Assembly (NCBI GenBank): GCA_965218935.1 | Contig: CBDCMH010000007.1 | Span: 310,001 to 374,000 of the forward strand | DNA from: JADFOI01 sp965218935 | GTDB lineage: Bacteria > Acidobacteriota > UBA6911 > RPQK01 > JADFOI01 | Direction: 5' to 3' | Length of the DNA: 64,000 bases | Part shown: positions 51,226 through 60,033 of the stretch, piece after piece | Layout of the letters: the number at the start of each line of letters is the position of its first letter | How positions within the stretch are numbered: the first letter of the stretch is position 1 | Notes under the pieces: model-generated | Databases searched by the model: none | What the model was told of the DNA's origin: nothing | The model's input: the letters and a program-made list of their open reading frames with translations, nothing else | Translations under genes and position numbers: made by a program

Positions 51226-54200
51226 CTACTTATAACTCAGGTTTGGCGACAGCCCCTCCTCCGCCTTCTCCACATCGATTCCTCTCCTGCGGGCATAATC
51301 CTCAACCTGATCCCGGTCGATTTTTCCCACTCCGAAGTAGTAAGACTCAGGATGAGAAAAGTAAAATCCGCACACGGAAGCCGCTGGGATCATGGCAAAA
51401 CTATCGGTCAGGCACACGGGCAAACGTTTCTGGCCTCCCAAGAGTTCGAAGAGCTCCGCCTTCAGGCTGTGATCCGGGCAGGCTGGATAGCCGGGTGCCG
51501 GCCGAATCCCCGGATATCGTTCCTGAAGCAGTTCCTGTTTTTCTAGATTCTCCTCAGAGGCGTATCCCCAGAACTCCTTGCGAACCCTCTGGTGCAGCCT
51601 CTCGGCAAAGGCTTCGGCCAGGCGATCCGCCAATGCCTTAACCAAGATGCTTTGATAGATGTCCTGATCCTTCTCAAAGGCCGTTACCACTTCTTGAATG
51701 CCGGCTCCGCCGGTGACCACGAAGGCTCCAATGTAATCCTTCACACCTGTCTTCTTGGGTGCGATGAAGTCACTCAGGCAGCGGTTGGGCCGGCCCGGCT
51801 GTTGTTGGATCTGTTGTCTGAGGTTGTGAAGGATGGTCAGAACCTGTGAGCGGGATTCATCGCTGTAGACTTCAATGTCGTCATCTCCCACACTGTTGGC
51901 GGGAAAGAGTCCAACCGCCGCATCGGCTTCCAGCAGCTCTGCATCCACGATGCGCTGAAGCAGAAGCTGCGCATTCTGGTGGAGTTGCCTGGCTTCTTCA
52001 CCGACCCTTTCATCTTTCAGAATCTGAGGGAACCGTCCGGGCAGCTCCCAGACCTTAAAAAAAGGTGACCAGTCGATGTATTGAAGCAGCTCTTGCAGGG
52101 GATAGTGATTCAAGGCCTTGATTCCCAGGAATTGAGGTATGGGTGGGCTGTAGGTCTCCCATTCAATCCGTACCTTGTTTTTGCGTGCCTCCTGAAGAGA
52201 GTGGAATCGGATCTGCTTCCTTTTTTCTTCGTGCTTCTCGCGAATTTGTTGGTAGCGGGCGCGCACTTCTTCTGTGTAAGAGGCCCTGTCGTCGCTGAGC
52301 AGGCTGGAGACCACCGACACGCTGCGGGAGGCATCGGCGACATAGACCACCGGACTGCCGTAATGAGGTGCGATCTTGACGGCCGTGTGAACCTGAGAAG
52401 TCGTGGCCCCTCCAATGAGCAGGGGAATATCAAACCCTTCCCGTTTCATTTCCGAAGCAACATGAGCCATCTGATCCAGCGAGGGAGTAATCAGGCCGCT
52501 GAGTCCGATCATGTCGACCTGCTCCTTTCGAGCGGTCTCCAGAATACGATTGGCCGGCACCATTACTCCCAGATCCATGACTTCATAGTTGTTGCATTCC
52601 AACACCACTCCGACGATATTTTTCCCGATGTCGTGCACGTCTCCCTTAACCGTGGCCATCAGGACCTTTCCCTTGGAATGGGTCTCTTCGAGCCGAGTCT
52701 TGTCTTCTTCAATGAAGGGAAGCAGATAGGCCACTGCCTTTTTCATCACCCGGGCACTTTTCACTACCTGGGGGAGAAACATTTTGCCCGATCCGAACAA
52801 GTCTCCAACCACGTTCATTCCATCCATGAGAGGACCCTCAATCACTTGAATCGGACGTGGGTACTGTTGACGGGCCTCCTCCGTATCTTCCTCGATGTAC
52901 TCGCTCAATCCTTTCACCAGCGCGTGGGAAAGGCGCTCATGGACCGGCTTTTCGCGCCAGGACAGATCCTCCTTCACACTCTTGGCCTGTCTCACCTGAG
53001 ACTCTGCGATCTCCAGCAGCCGTTCTGTTGCATCGGGCCGGCGGTTGAGAATCACGTCCTCCACCCGCTCCCTCAAATCCTCAGGAATTTCTTCATACAC
53101 GGCCAGCTGAGCAGGGTTGACGATGCCCATATCCAGACCTGCCTGGATGGCGTGGTACAGAAAAACGGAATTTATGGCCTCGCGAATCACGTCGTTGCCG
53201 CGAAAGGAGAAGGAAACGTTACTGACTCCTCCGCTCACTTTTACATGAGGCAGCTTCTTTTTGATTTCCCGCGTGGCCTCGATAAAGTCGACGGCGTAGT
53301 TGTTGTGATCCGCGATTCCCGTGGCCACGGCGAAGATATTGGGATCGAAGATGATGTCCTGGGGGAGGAAGCCCACCTTTTCGGTCAGGATCTGGTAGGC
53401 ACGGGTGCAGATTTTAACCTTGCGCTCCCGGGTATCGGCCTGGCCCTTCTCGTCGAAAGCCATGACGATAACAGCCGCCCCAAAGCCTCGGGCCCGTCGT
53501 GCCTGCCGGACAAATTCCTCTTCCCCCTCCTTGAGACTGATGGAGTTCACCACCGACTTTCCTTGCAGGCACTTGAGACCCGCTTCGATCACCTTCCAGT
53601 CGGAGGAATCCACCAGGACCGGAACTCGGCTGATGTCCGGTTCCGTTGCTACCAGATTCAGAAACTGGGTCATGGCCTGATCACTCTCCAGCATTCCCTC
53701 GTCCATGTTGACGTCGATGAGTTGGGCGCCGTTTTTGATCTGCTGGTGGGCCACTTCCAGTCCCCGCTCGTAGTTGCCCTCCAGGATGATCTTGGCAAAG
53801 CGTCGGGAACCAGTGACATTGGTCCGTTCTCCGATATTGACAAAGAGGGTGTCCGGACCGATGTTCAGTGGCTCCAGCCCGCTGAGACGACACCGTGCCG
53901 CGATCTCAGGGAGCGGTCGCGGCGGGAGTGGGTCGACGGCTTCGGCGATGGCCTTGATGTACTCCGGTGTGGTCCCACAGCATCCGCCCACCAGGTTGAG
54001 AAATCCGCTTTGGGCAAACTCCTTCAGCAGAGCGGCCATTTCCTGAGGCGTTTGATCATATTCACCGAACTCGTTGGGGAGTCCGGCGTTGGGATAAGCG
54101 CAAATATAGGTTTCGGCCAGTTGGGACAGCTCTTCAATGTGGGGTCGCAGATCCTCGGCACCCAGGGCACAGTTAAAACCGATACTGAGAGGGCGAGCAT

Positions 54201-54915
54201 GAGCAACGGAGTTCCAGAAGGCTTCAGGCGTTTGACCCGACAGAGTGCGACCGCTGGCATCGGTAATGGTCCCCGAGATCATCAGGGGCAGTCGAAGATC
54301 GTTGTCCTGAAAATACTCCTCGATGGCAAGGAGAGCGGCCTTGGCGTTCAGCGTATCAAAAATCGTCTCCAATAGAAGAACGTCCACGCCACCTTCGATG
54401 AGACCTCGGACCGATGTCTTGTAGGCCTGCACCAATTCGTCGAAGGTGATGTTTCGGAGTCCAGGATCCTCTACGCTGGGAGACAGAGAAGCCGTTCGAT
54501 TGGTCGGACCTATGGCCCCGGCAACGAAGCGTGGTTTGTTGTTTCCGTGCGCCGCGTGCTCATCTCTGGCTTGCCGAGCCAGCTCGGCTGAAGCAAAATT
54601 CAACTCGAAGGCCAGAACTTCCAACTGGTAGTCGCTCAGGGCCACCGAGGTGGAGTTGAAGGTGTTGGTCTCTATGATGTCAGCACCTGCCTCCAGATAA
54701 GCACGGTGAATAGACTGAATAATGTCCGGCTGAGTCAAAGACAGAAGATCATTGTTTCCCTGAAGGCTGCAGCCGTGATCGGCAAAGCGCTGGCCTCGAA
54801 AATCCTTCTCCTGGAGCTTGTGGGACTGGATCATGGTTCCCATGGCACCGTCCAGCACCAGAATGCGCTCCTCCAGCAGTTGGAGCAGTTCTTCTTGTCG
54901 GTTCTCTCTAGCCAT
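51226..54915 (-). CDS. metH: Cobalamin-dependent methionine synthase
   Basis: A 1229-residue modular enzyme, complete. Homocysteine domain (about 10-325) with zinc ligands including VGGCCGTTP. Pterin-binding domain (about 345-610; INIGERTNVTGSRRF-like). Cobalamin cap and binding domains (about 650-890) with DVHDIGKNIVG, whose His ligates cobalt. SAM-dependent reactivation domain (about 910-1229), including RPAPGYPACPDHSLK. It methylates homocysteine with methyl-tetrahydrofolate. Its first codons and leader resemble those of rlmN, the next gene upstream. Confidence 0.96.
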   Translation of the reverse strand: MARENRQEELLQLLEERILVLDGAMGTMIQSHKLQEKDFRGQRFADHGCSLQGNNDLLSLTQPDIIQSIHRAYLEAGADIIETNTFNSTSVALSDYQLEVLAFELNFASAELARQARDEHAAHGNNKPRFVAGAIGPTNRTASLSPSVEDPGLRNITFDELVQAYKTSVRGLIEGGVDVLLLETIFDTLNAKAALLAIEEYFQDNDLRLPLMISGTITDASGRTLSGQTPEAFWNSVAHARPLSIGFNCALGAEDLRPHIEELSQLAETYICAYPNAGLPNEFGEYDQTPQEMAALLKEFAQSGFLNLVGGCCGTTPEYIKAIAEAVDPLPPRPLPEIAARCRLSGLEPLNIGPDTLFVNIGERTNVTGSRRFAKIILEGNYERGLEVAHQQIKNGAQLIDVNMDEGMLESDQAMTQFLNLVATEPDISRVPVLVDSSDWKVIEAGLKCLQGKSVVNSISLKEGEEEFVRQARRARGFGAAVIVMAFDEKGQADTRERKVKICTRAYQILTEKVGFLPQDIIFDPNIFAVATGIADHNNYAVDFIEATREIKKKLPHVKVSGGVSNVSFSFRGNDVIREAINSVFLYHAIQAGLDMGIVNPAQLAVYEEIPEDLRERVEDVILNRRPDATERLLEIAESQVRQAKSVKEDLSWREKPVHERLSHALVKGLSEYIEEDTEEARQQYPRPIQVIEGPLMDGMNVVGDLFGSGKMFLPQVVKSARVMKKAVAYLLPFIEEDKTRLEETHSKGKVLMATVKGDVHDIGKNIVGVVLECNNYEVMDLGVMVPANRILETARKEQVDMIGLSGLITPSLDQMAHVASEMKREGFDIPLLIGGATTSQVHTAVKIAPHYGSPVVYVADASRSVSVVSSLLSDDRASYTEEVRARYQQIREKHEEKRKQIRFHSLQEARKNKVRIEWETYSPPIPQFLGIKALNHYPLQELLQYIDWSPFFKVWELPGRFPQILKDERVGEEARQLHQNAQLLLQRIVDAELLEADAAVGLFPANSVGDDDIEVYSDESRSQVLTILHNLRQQIQQQPGRPNRCLSDFIAPKKTGVKDYIGAFVVTGGAGIQEVVTAFEKDQDIYQSILVKALADRLAEAFAERLHQRVRKEFWGYASEENLEKQELLQERYPGIRPAPGYPACPDHSLKAELFELLGGQKRLPVCLTDSFAMIPAASVCGFYFSHPESYYFGVGKIDRDQVEDYARRRGIDVEKAEEGLSPNLSYK

Positions 54916-55018
54916 GGTTTCTTGTCCTTCTCATCCAGGATCGTCGCGGGCCGCTAACGGCGGCCGATCCTCTGAGGTTATCCATACGGGATGGAAAGAT
55001 AATTATTCTACCAAGATC
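54916..55018 (-). promoter_or_regulatory. metH leader, homologous to the rlmN leader
   Basis: Read on the minus strand: GATCTTGGTAGAATAATTAT, a small hairpin TCCATCCCGTATGGA, then a GGATCG...CGATCC hairpin not present in rlmN, and GAGAAGGACA before ATGGC. The parts shared with 56225-56287 are the GATCTTGRTAGAATRA block, the TCCATCCC...ATGGAT hairpin and the AAGGACA...ACCATGGC start region. TAGAAT could be a -10 box. No match to a known cobalamin or SAM riboswitch is seen. Confidence 0.55.
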
Positions 55019-55081
55019 TGGTTTCAGAAGTCCGAGGAGGCCATCTCGGCAGGCTTATGGAGAAGTTTTCTTTTCATATGA

Positions 55082-56224
55082 TTAGCGACGCCTGGACGAC
55101 TGCTGCTCCTGACAAGTATTCGCCTGTAACTGTCCACAGGCCGCGCTGATGTCCAGACCGCGGCTCCTGCGTACGGTGACATTCACGCCTGCCCGCCGTA
55201 ACTCCTGTGCGAACCGGGCGATGTTTTCTGGTGGCGCCGGTTTGAGGTCATGACCTCCTGGATGCAAAGGTAACAGGTTTACGAGGGCGTGCAGTCGAGA
55301 AGCCAAATCGGCCAGGGCGGCGGCATCTTCTCCCCTGTCATTGACCTCTTGAATCATCACGTATTCCAGGGTGACGCGTCGGGCGAATCCGGAGAGAACC
55401 GCCTGAAGGTCAATCAAGGGATACCTCCGCTCGACGGGGACGAGAGCCGCACGCCGCTCGGAGATGGCGGAGTGAACTGACACGGCCAGGCGGAATTGCT
55501 CGGGCCTGGCGGCGAGCTGTGCCAGGCCAGGGAGGAGTCCGATGGTGCTGACGGTGATGTGGCGCGCGCCAATGCGGAAGCCATTGGGGTCGTTCAGGAT
55601 GGTGAGAGTGGTATCGACGGCGTCCCAGTTGTGAAGGGGTTCTCCCATTCCCATGAACACGACATTGGAGGGCTTGCCAAACTGGGGGTCGAGCATCATC
55701 TCTCGCACCTGAGAGGCGATTTCCCAGCAAGCCAGATGACGCCGAAATCCCATTTTCCCTGTGGCACAGAAGACGCAGTCATATGCGCAGCCCACTTGGG
55801 AGGAAACGCAAAGCGTTGTGCGGCTTCTTTCCGGAATCCAAACCGATTCCATGGCCAGCCCGTCGGAGAGCTGCCAGAGTGTCTTGACCGTGCCGTCGGT
55901 CGAGACTTGCCGCTGGGCACACTCGAGGCGGGGGAGCGGCAGCTCCCGGTCTAACGCCTCACGCAGTGCGAGGGGTAACTCTGTGGCTTCCCCCCAATTC
56001 GAAACGGGACGCTGCCACAGCCGGGGCAAGATTTGACGCAGGCGAAATCGCGGTTCTTCGCGAGCGGCCAGCCATTCCGTCAAATACCGCTCAGCTTCTG
56101 CCGGCACGAGGTTTAGAAGATTCATGGCATTATCCAGTTCATGAGTCAAGGGCAGAGGAGGGTCCGACCACACCGGCTCCTTCAGCAGGCGCGTCAGCTC
56201 CTCTTGTCGGTCTGTGTTTGCCAT
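55082..56224 (-). CDS. rlmN: 23S rRNA (adenine-2503-C2)/tRNA methyltransferase, radical SAM
   Basis: A 380-residue radical-SAM enzyme. The iron-sulfur cluster motif is CAYDCVFCATG. The resolving Cys lies in DISAACGQL. Also seen are GMGEPLHNWDAV and TVSTIGLLPG. ATG 56224 (MANTDRQEEL) is chosen over the upstream Met at 56275 because of the conserved leader and AAGGACA. The first 17 residues match the start of MetH (MA...RQEEL..LL.E) better than RlmN, which hints at a fused or duplicated 5' end. Confidence 0.92.
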   Translation of the reverse strand: MANTDRQEELTRLLKEPVWSDPPLPLTHELDNAMNLLNLVPAEAERYLTEWLAAREEPRFRLRQILPRLWQRPVSNWGEATELPLALREALDRELPLPRLECAQRQVSTDGTVKTLWQLSDGLAMESVWIPERSRTTLCVSSQVGCAYDCVFCATGKMGFRRHLACWEIASQVREMMLDPQFGKPSNVVFMGMGEPLHNWDAVDTTLTILNDPNGFRIGARHITVSTIGLLPGLAQLAARPEQFRLAVSVHSAISERRAALVPVERRYPLIDLQAVLSGFARRVTLEYVMIQEVNDRGEDAAALADLASRLHALVNLLPLHPGGHDLKPAPPENIARFAQELRRAGVNVTVRRSRGLDISAACGQLQANTCQEQQSSRRR

Positions 56225-56287
56225 GGTGGTACTGTGTCCTTCCTGGTAACCCATCCATCGGGGATGGAGACTCATTCTATCAAGATC
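56225..56287 (-). promoter_or_regulatory. rlmN leader, homologous to the metH leader
   Basis: On the minus strand: GATCTTGATAGAATGAGTCT, hairpin CCATCCCCGATGGATGG, AGGAAGGACA and ACCATGGC. See the metH leader for the shared blocks. Confidence 0.55.
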
Positions 56288-56509
56288 GGGTCAAAAATTT
56301 CGATACCGTTGCAAGGGAGCCCGGAGTCTACGAGTCGGCAATGACCGCCTCATCTATCCGATTGAACCTCCTGTCACTGTTTGGGGCTTGAAGATCGGGA
56401 ATCGCCGCGAAGGATAAGGAGTGTCTTGACGCTTCATTTGATGATAGGATTTCTTCATCTGTCCCAGTCCATTGAGGAAGCCGCCGGGCTCAGCAGGAGG
56501 AGAAACGCC

Positions 56510-57520
56510 ATGAGGAGGAAAAGTCTTATCGCCGTGCTGTGGATTGTTGTAGCTTCTGCCTGTATGGACGCAGGGGATGCACAAGGGCCCACTCGGACCA
56601 TCACCCAGATTGCCGGGGATCTCTATCGGGCTCAGAACAACAATCACTTCACGGTGTTCCTGGTGACGTCGGAGGGAATTATTCTGGGAGATCCCATCAG
56701 CACGGAGTTTTCAACCTGGCTCAAAGGAGAGTTGGATCGACGCTTCGGTGTGCCCGTTCGATACGTTCTCTACAGCCATCACCACTGGGATCACGTCTCC
56801 GGGGGTGGCGTGTTCGCTGACACGGCGGCTTTCGTCGTCGGGCACGAGAACATGATAGCGAGACTGGCCTTGCCTCCCGCCGACACGCCTCTGCCCGAAA
56901 ACGCTCAGGCTATGGACCGCAATGGAAACGGTCGCATTGAAGAGGATGAAGCCGGCGGCAACTTTCAGAACAATTTCGCTTTTTTTGACGCCAATTCGGA
57001 CGGGGCACTGAGTGGAGCTGAAATCATTCGAGGTCCTCTCAGCGAAGTGCATCCTCCGGATCAGACCTACTTGGATCGGGAGACCATCAGCCTGGGTGGA
57101 AAAACCGTGGAAATGATCTACACAGGTATCATCACCCACACCGATGATATGAGCGTTGTGTATTTTGCAGATGAGCGCGCGATTTTCGTGGTTGATTTCA
57201 TCAGTATCAAGAGGATGCCCTTCCGAACTCTGGGTAATGACCGGTTAGATGCCTGGCTGAATGCCATCCGAGCCGTGGAGCTCATCGATTTTGACCATGT
57301 GGCACCGGGACATGGAGAGGTCGGAAGCAAGGCCGACGTGGTCGAACATCGACACTATCTCCAGGAGTTGAGGGCCTCCGTAGCTGACGGAATCGCCGCT
57401 GGCCAGACCCTGGAGGAGCTCCAGGAGAGCATTCTGATGGAGAACTACAGGGATTGGATGAACTATGACTCCTGGCGGACCGAGAATATCGAAGGGATGT
57501 ACCATCTCTTGACCCATTGA
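56510..57520 (+). CDS. Exported metallo-beta-lactamase-fold hydrolase with an EF-hand pair
   Basis: A 336-residue protein with signal peptide (MRRKSLIAVLWIVVASA, cleavage near residue 20). The MBL core has SHHHWDHVSGG (HxHxDH) and later APGHGEVG. Inserted in the core, about residues 135-180, are two calcium-binding loops of EF-hand type: DRNGNGRIEEDE and DANSDGALSGAE. The start at 56510 has AGGAGGAG upstream; the longer frame lacks a signal peptide. Substrate unknown. It is convergent with the PQQ dehydrogenase gene. Confidence 0.87.
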   Translation: MRRKSLIAVLWIVVASACMDAGDAQGPTRTITQIAGDLYRAQNNNHFTVFLVTSEGIILGDPISTEFSTWLKGELDRRFGVPVRYVLYSHHHWDHVSGGGVFADTAAFVVGHENMIARLALPPADTPLPENAQAMDRNGNGRIEEDEAGGNFQNNFAFFDANSDGALSGAEIIRGPLSEVHPPDQTYLDRETISLGGKTVEMIYTGIITHTDDMSVVYFADERAIFVVDFISIKRMPFRTLGNDRLDAWLNAIRAVELIDFDHVAPGHGEVGSKADVVEHRHYLQELRASVADGIAAGQTLEELQESILMENYRDWMNYDSWRTENIEGMYHLLTH

Positions 57521-57559
57521 CAGGTCGGACGTATTGGCAAGAGCGACTCTTCGACTGTG

Positions 57560-59323
57560 TCACTCCTGTTCGGGTAAGGCAAAAACATAAATCGCATTGT
57601 GTCCGCGGGCGGGATTGAGCTCAGGGAAGAGTCGCAGGGGACCATTGGTACCCGAGGCGCCGTCTCCGGTCAGGACGGCGACGTACTGTCTTCCGTTCAC
57701 GGAGTAGGTGATGGTGCTGGTTTGAATAATTCCGCCGAGAATGGTCTCCCAAAGAATTGTTCCCGTGTCGGCATCGAAAGCCCGGAACCTGCGGTCTAGA
57801 TTTCCCCAGAAGATCAAGTCTCCGGCTGTGGCCAGCACAGCGCCGTTGCCGGGAATTTTTCCCGTGTTAAACCGGTGGATCTGACCGGTAGTCATATTCA
57901 CACGGGCGATTCCGGCCAAGGCGTTCGGATCGGAGCCGGGACGGGGAACGACCATTCGATCGTGCCCATTCAGGGTCTGCAAATTGCCCGTTCTCTCGAC
58001 GCACACGTCGAAGTAGGGGATATAAAGAGAATTTTTTTCTGGATGATAGGCCATGGGCCAGTAACCCTTGGTGTTCAAGTAACAAACCAGGTGCTTTTCA
58101 CCGTCCTTTTTCAAGATCTTGGCCCCATCGATATAGGTCTTGCCCGTCTCCACGTCGATGTGGGAAATATGAAAGTCCGGGGAGTCGTGGGGGAAGGGCG
58201 TGGTCCAGAGGAACTGGCCCTGGTCGCGGTCCAGCACCCATAGCCCTCCGGGTTCTCCGACCGAAACCACCATGTTTCTCCTCTGACCCCGAGGAATCTG
58301 CGGGTTGATCCATTTGACGGCGCGCGGATCGGGATCAAAAGCACTTTGGAACAGGATTCTCTCCTGGGTATGGTCGGAGTCCCAGTCGTCCCCTGGAAGA
58401 TGTTGGTAGTACCAGACGAGCTTGCCGGTGTCGGGGTCCAGAGCCACCGTCGAGTTGCTGTAGAGTTCGGCCGGGGATGAAAGCGGAATGGCCTCCAGGT
58501 TATCGCCGTGACGTTTGATTCGGCTGTGGGGTTTGGGATTGGCGGTGCCCCAGTATATGAGCCTGCGCCCGGGGTCATACGACCCGGGCAGTCCCCAGGG
58601 CGACGTAGCCCTTCTGTCCACGGGCACATTTCCCCAGGTGTCGCCTCCTGGCTCGTGGGGGGCAGGGGCGGTGTAAAATCGCCACAACTCTCTCCCCGTC
58701 GAGGCGTCGTGGGCTGCGATGAAGCAACGTTGCTCAGGGCAGGATCGCCCTGAAATGACCTTCCCCTCCACGACTATGGGACCGGAGGTATGCTGAATGC
58801 CGGTCTTGTAGTCTTGAACCCTGGTTTCCCACCGGGGATCACCGGTGCCAGCCTCCAAAGCCACCACGTAGCCATCGGGCGGAGTGTAGAAGATGAGATC
58901 TTCATAGATGGCAAGAGTTCGGGCTCTGCCCACAGAGCTAATAAAATCTCCCAAATCTTCGGGCAAACTGCGGCGATACTCCCAAATCAGATCGCCGTTG
59001 GTGGCATCCAGAGCCTGGACGACAGCCCGCGGATTGACGACATACATGACCCCGTCATAGACAATCGGTATGATTTCCTGAACGCCGGGTCCCATCCCCC
59101 GTGCCCAGGCTAACTGAAGCTGAGCCACGTTTTGCCGGCTGATCTGATCGAGAGGGCTGAAGCGTTGATTGTCGTAAGTTCGACTGAACATCAGCCAGTC
59201 GCTCGGACTTGGGCTCAAAAGCATTTCTCGGGTTACGGGCGTAAAGGGGTCGACCTGCGCTGAGACCGCAGGTGTGATAAAGACCAAAACGATGGAAGCC
59301 CGGAAAAAAAGGGTCCTGAACAT
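57560..59323 (-). CDS. PQQ-dependent dehydrogenase (quinoprotein), single domain
   Basis: A 587-residue periplasmic protein with signal peptide (to about VSA, residue 22). The eight-bladed quinoprotein propeller is recognised by the repeated A-x-D-x-x-T-G-x-x-x-W tryptophan-docking motifs (ALDATNGDLIWEY, ALEAGTGDPRWE, AHDASTGRELWRF, ALDPDTGKLVWYY, AFDADTGTILWE). There is no CxxCH haem motif, so electrons must go to a separate cytochrome. It likely oxidises an alcohol or sugar; exact substrate unknown. Confidence 0.9.
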   Translation of the reverse strand: MFRTLFFRASIVLVFITPAVSAQVDPFTPVTREMLLSPSPSDWLMFSRTYDNQRFSPLDQISRQNVAQLQLAWARGMGPGVQEIIPIVYDGVMYVVNPRAVVQALDATNGDLIWEYRRSLPEDLGDFISSVGRARTLAIYEDLIFYTPPDGYVVALEAGTGDPRWETRVQDYKTGIQHTSGPIVVEGKVISGRSCPEQRCFIAAHDASTGRELWRFYTAPAPHEPGGDTWGNVPVDRRATSPWGLPGSYDPGRRLIYWGTANPKPHSRIKRHGDNLEAIPLSSPAELYSNSTVALDPDTGKLVWYYQHLPGDDWDSDHTQERILFQSAFDPDPRAVKWINPQIPRGQRRNMVVSVGEPGGLWVLDRDQGQFLWTTPFPHDSPDFHISHIDVETGKTYIDGAKILKKDGEKHLVCYLNTKGYWPMAYHPEKNSLYIPYFDVCVERTGNLQTLNGHDRMVVPRPGSDPNALAGIARVNMTTGQIHRFNTGKIPGNGAVLATAGDLIFWGNLDRRFRAFDADTGTILWETILGGIIQTSTITYSVNGRQYVAVLTGDGASGTNGPLRLFPELNPARGHNAIYVFALPEQE

Positions 59324-59858
59324 GTTCGTCCTCCAACCTGAGCCAGCAAGGCCCGACTAAACGAATGCACTGCGCTCCGGCGCATCGTGAAAGCTTTTGC
59401 ACCAAAATAGCAAATTCTTCTGAGCTTTCAAAAGAACAAATTATTTTGTTGGGGTCGAACAAGTTTGTCATTGTTTTTCAGGCGATACGCCTTGCGCAAT
59501 CCGGGCAATGAGTGGGTATTGAATGATGCCGGTGACTATTACTGCTTCTTTGATGCGACACCCCACACCGAGTGTCTGCATAGCGGCGTGACACATAGGG
59601 CAGCGCCCACCTCTCCGAGGTCCTCGAAGTTGCGCTGGAACGCATCTTCTACGGCGGCGAAGCGGCTATCACTCGCTCCTTCGACTTTAGGCATCGCCTC
59701 GGGGTCCCTCCCCAACTCGCGCCCAAAGAGCGCACGCTTTGTCCAGGTAACGTGCGGTTCAGCGGCCGCGCGCCGCAGGCGCATAATGCCAACGGCGCAT
59801 CTGCGGCACGCACCCTCGATCATCCGGAGGAACCCAATTTATCGAAAGTCTGCACGAA
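59324..59858. other. Largely decayed stretch
   Basis: Apart from the serine-hydrolase fragment, I see no gene. 59324-59470 is probably the promoter region of the PQQ dehydrogenase (minus strand); no convincing -35/-10 pair was identified. A minus-strand frame about 59472-59595 encodes an unassigned short hydrophobic piece (AVIVTGIIQYPLIARIAQGV). Confidence 0.4.
59539..59694 (-). pseudogene. N-terminal fragment resembling a beta-lactamase-type esterase
   Basis: The first ~37 codons (MPKVEGASDSRFAAVEDAFQ, then NFEDLGEVGAALCV) match the start of EstB/class C-type serine hydrolases. The frame then becomes unlike the family and stops within 15 codons. No SxxK motif follows on this strand. It is probably the remnant of a gene lost by deletion. 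Identification is from a short stretch. Confidence 0.4.
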
Positions 59859-60033
59859 CTACTCCGCCTCTAGACGCCCCTTCATATCAGTGTATGCAGT
59901 TTCGATTAGCTTCATTAGAGCCGTGGCATCGACGTCACGTTCGGGCCTGAGTTTCACATGACGCATAAACTTGCCAGTGCCTTCCAACAAGCCCTCCGGA
60001 TCAGCGATCTCGGCGCCACGAAAGAACCCGACA

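Noticed and set aside
51226..54375. 764-residue plus-strand frame at 52081-54375
   Set aside because: It is antisense to metH, which carries every expected domain motif.
54916..55081. Cobalamin or SAM riboswitch before metH
   Set aside because: No recognisable B12 box or SAM core; only a short leader shared with rlmN.
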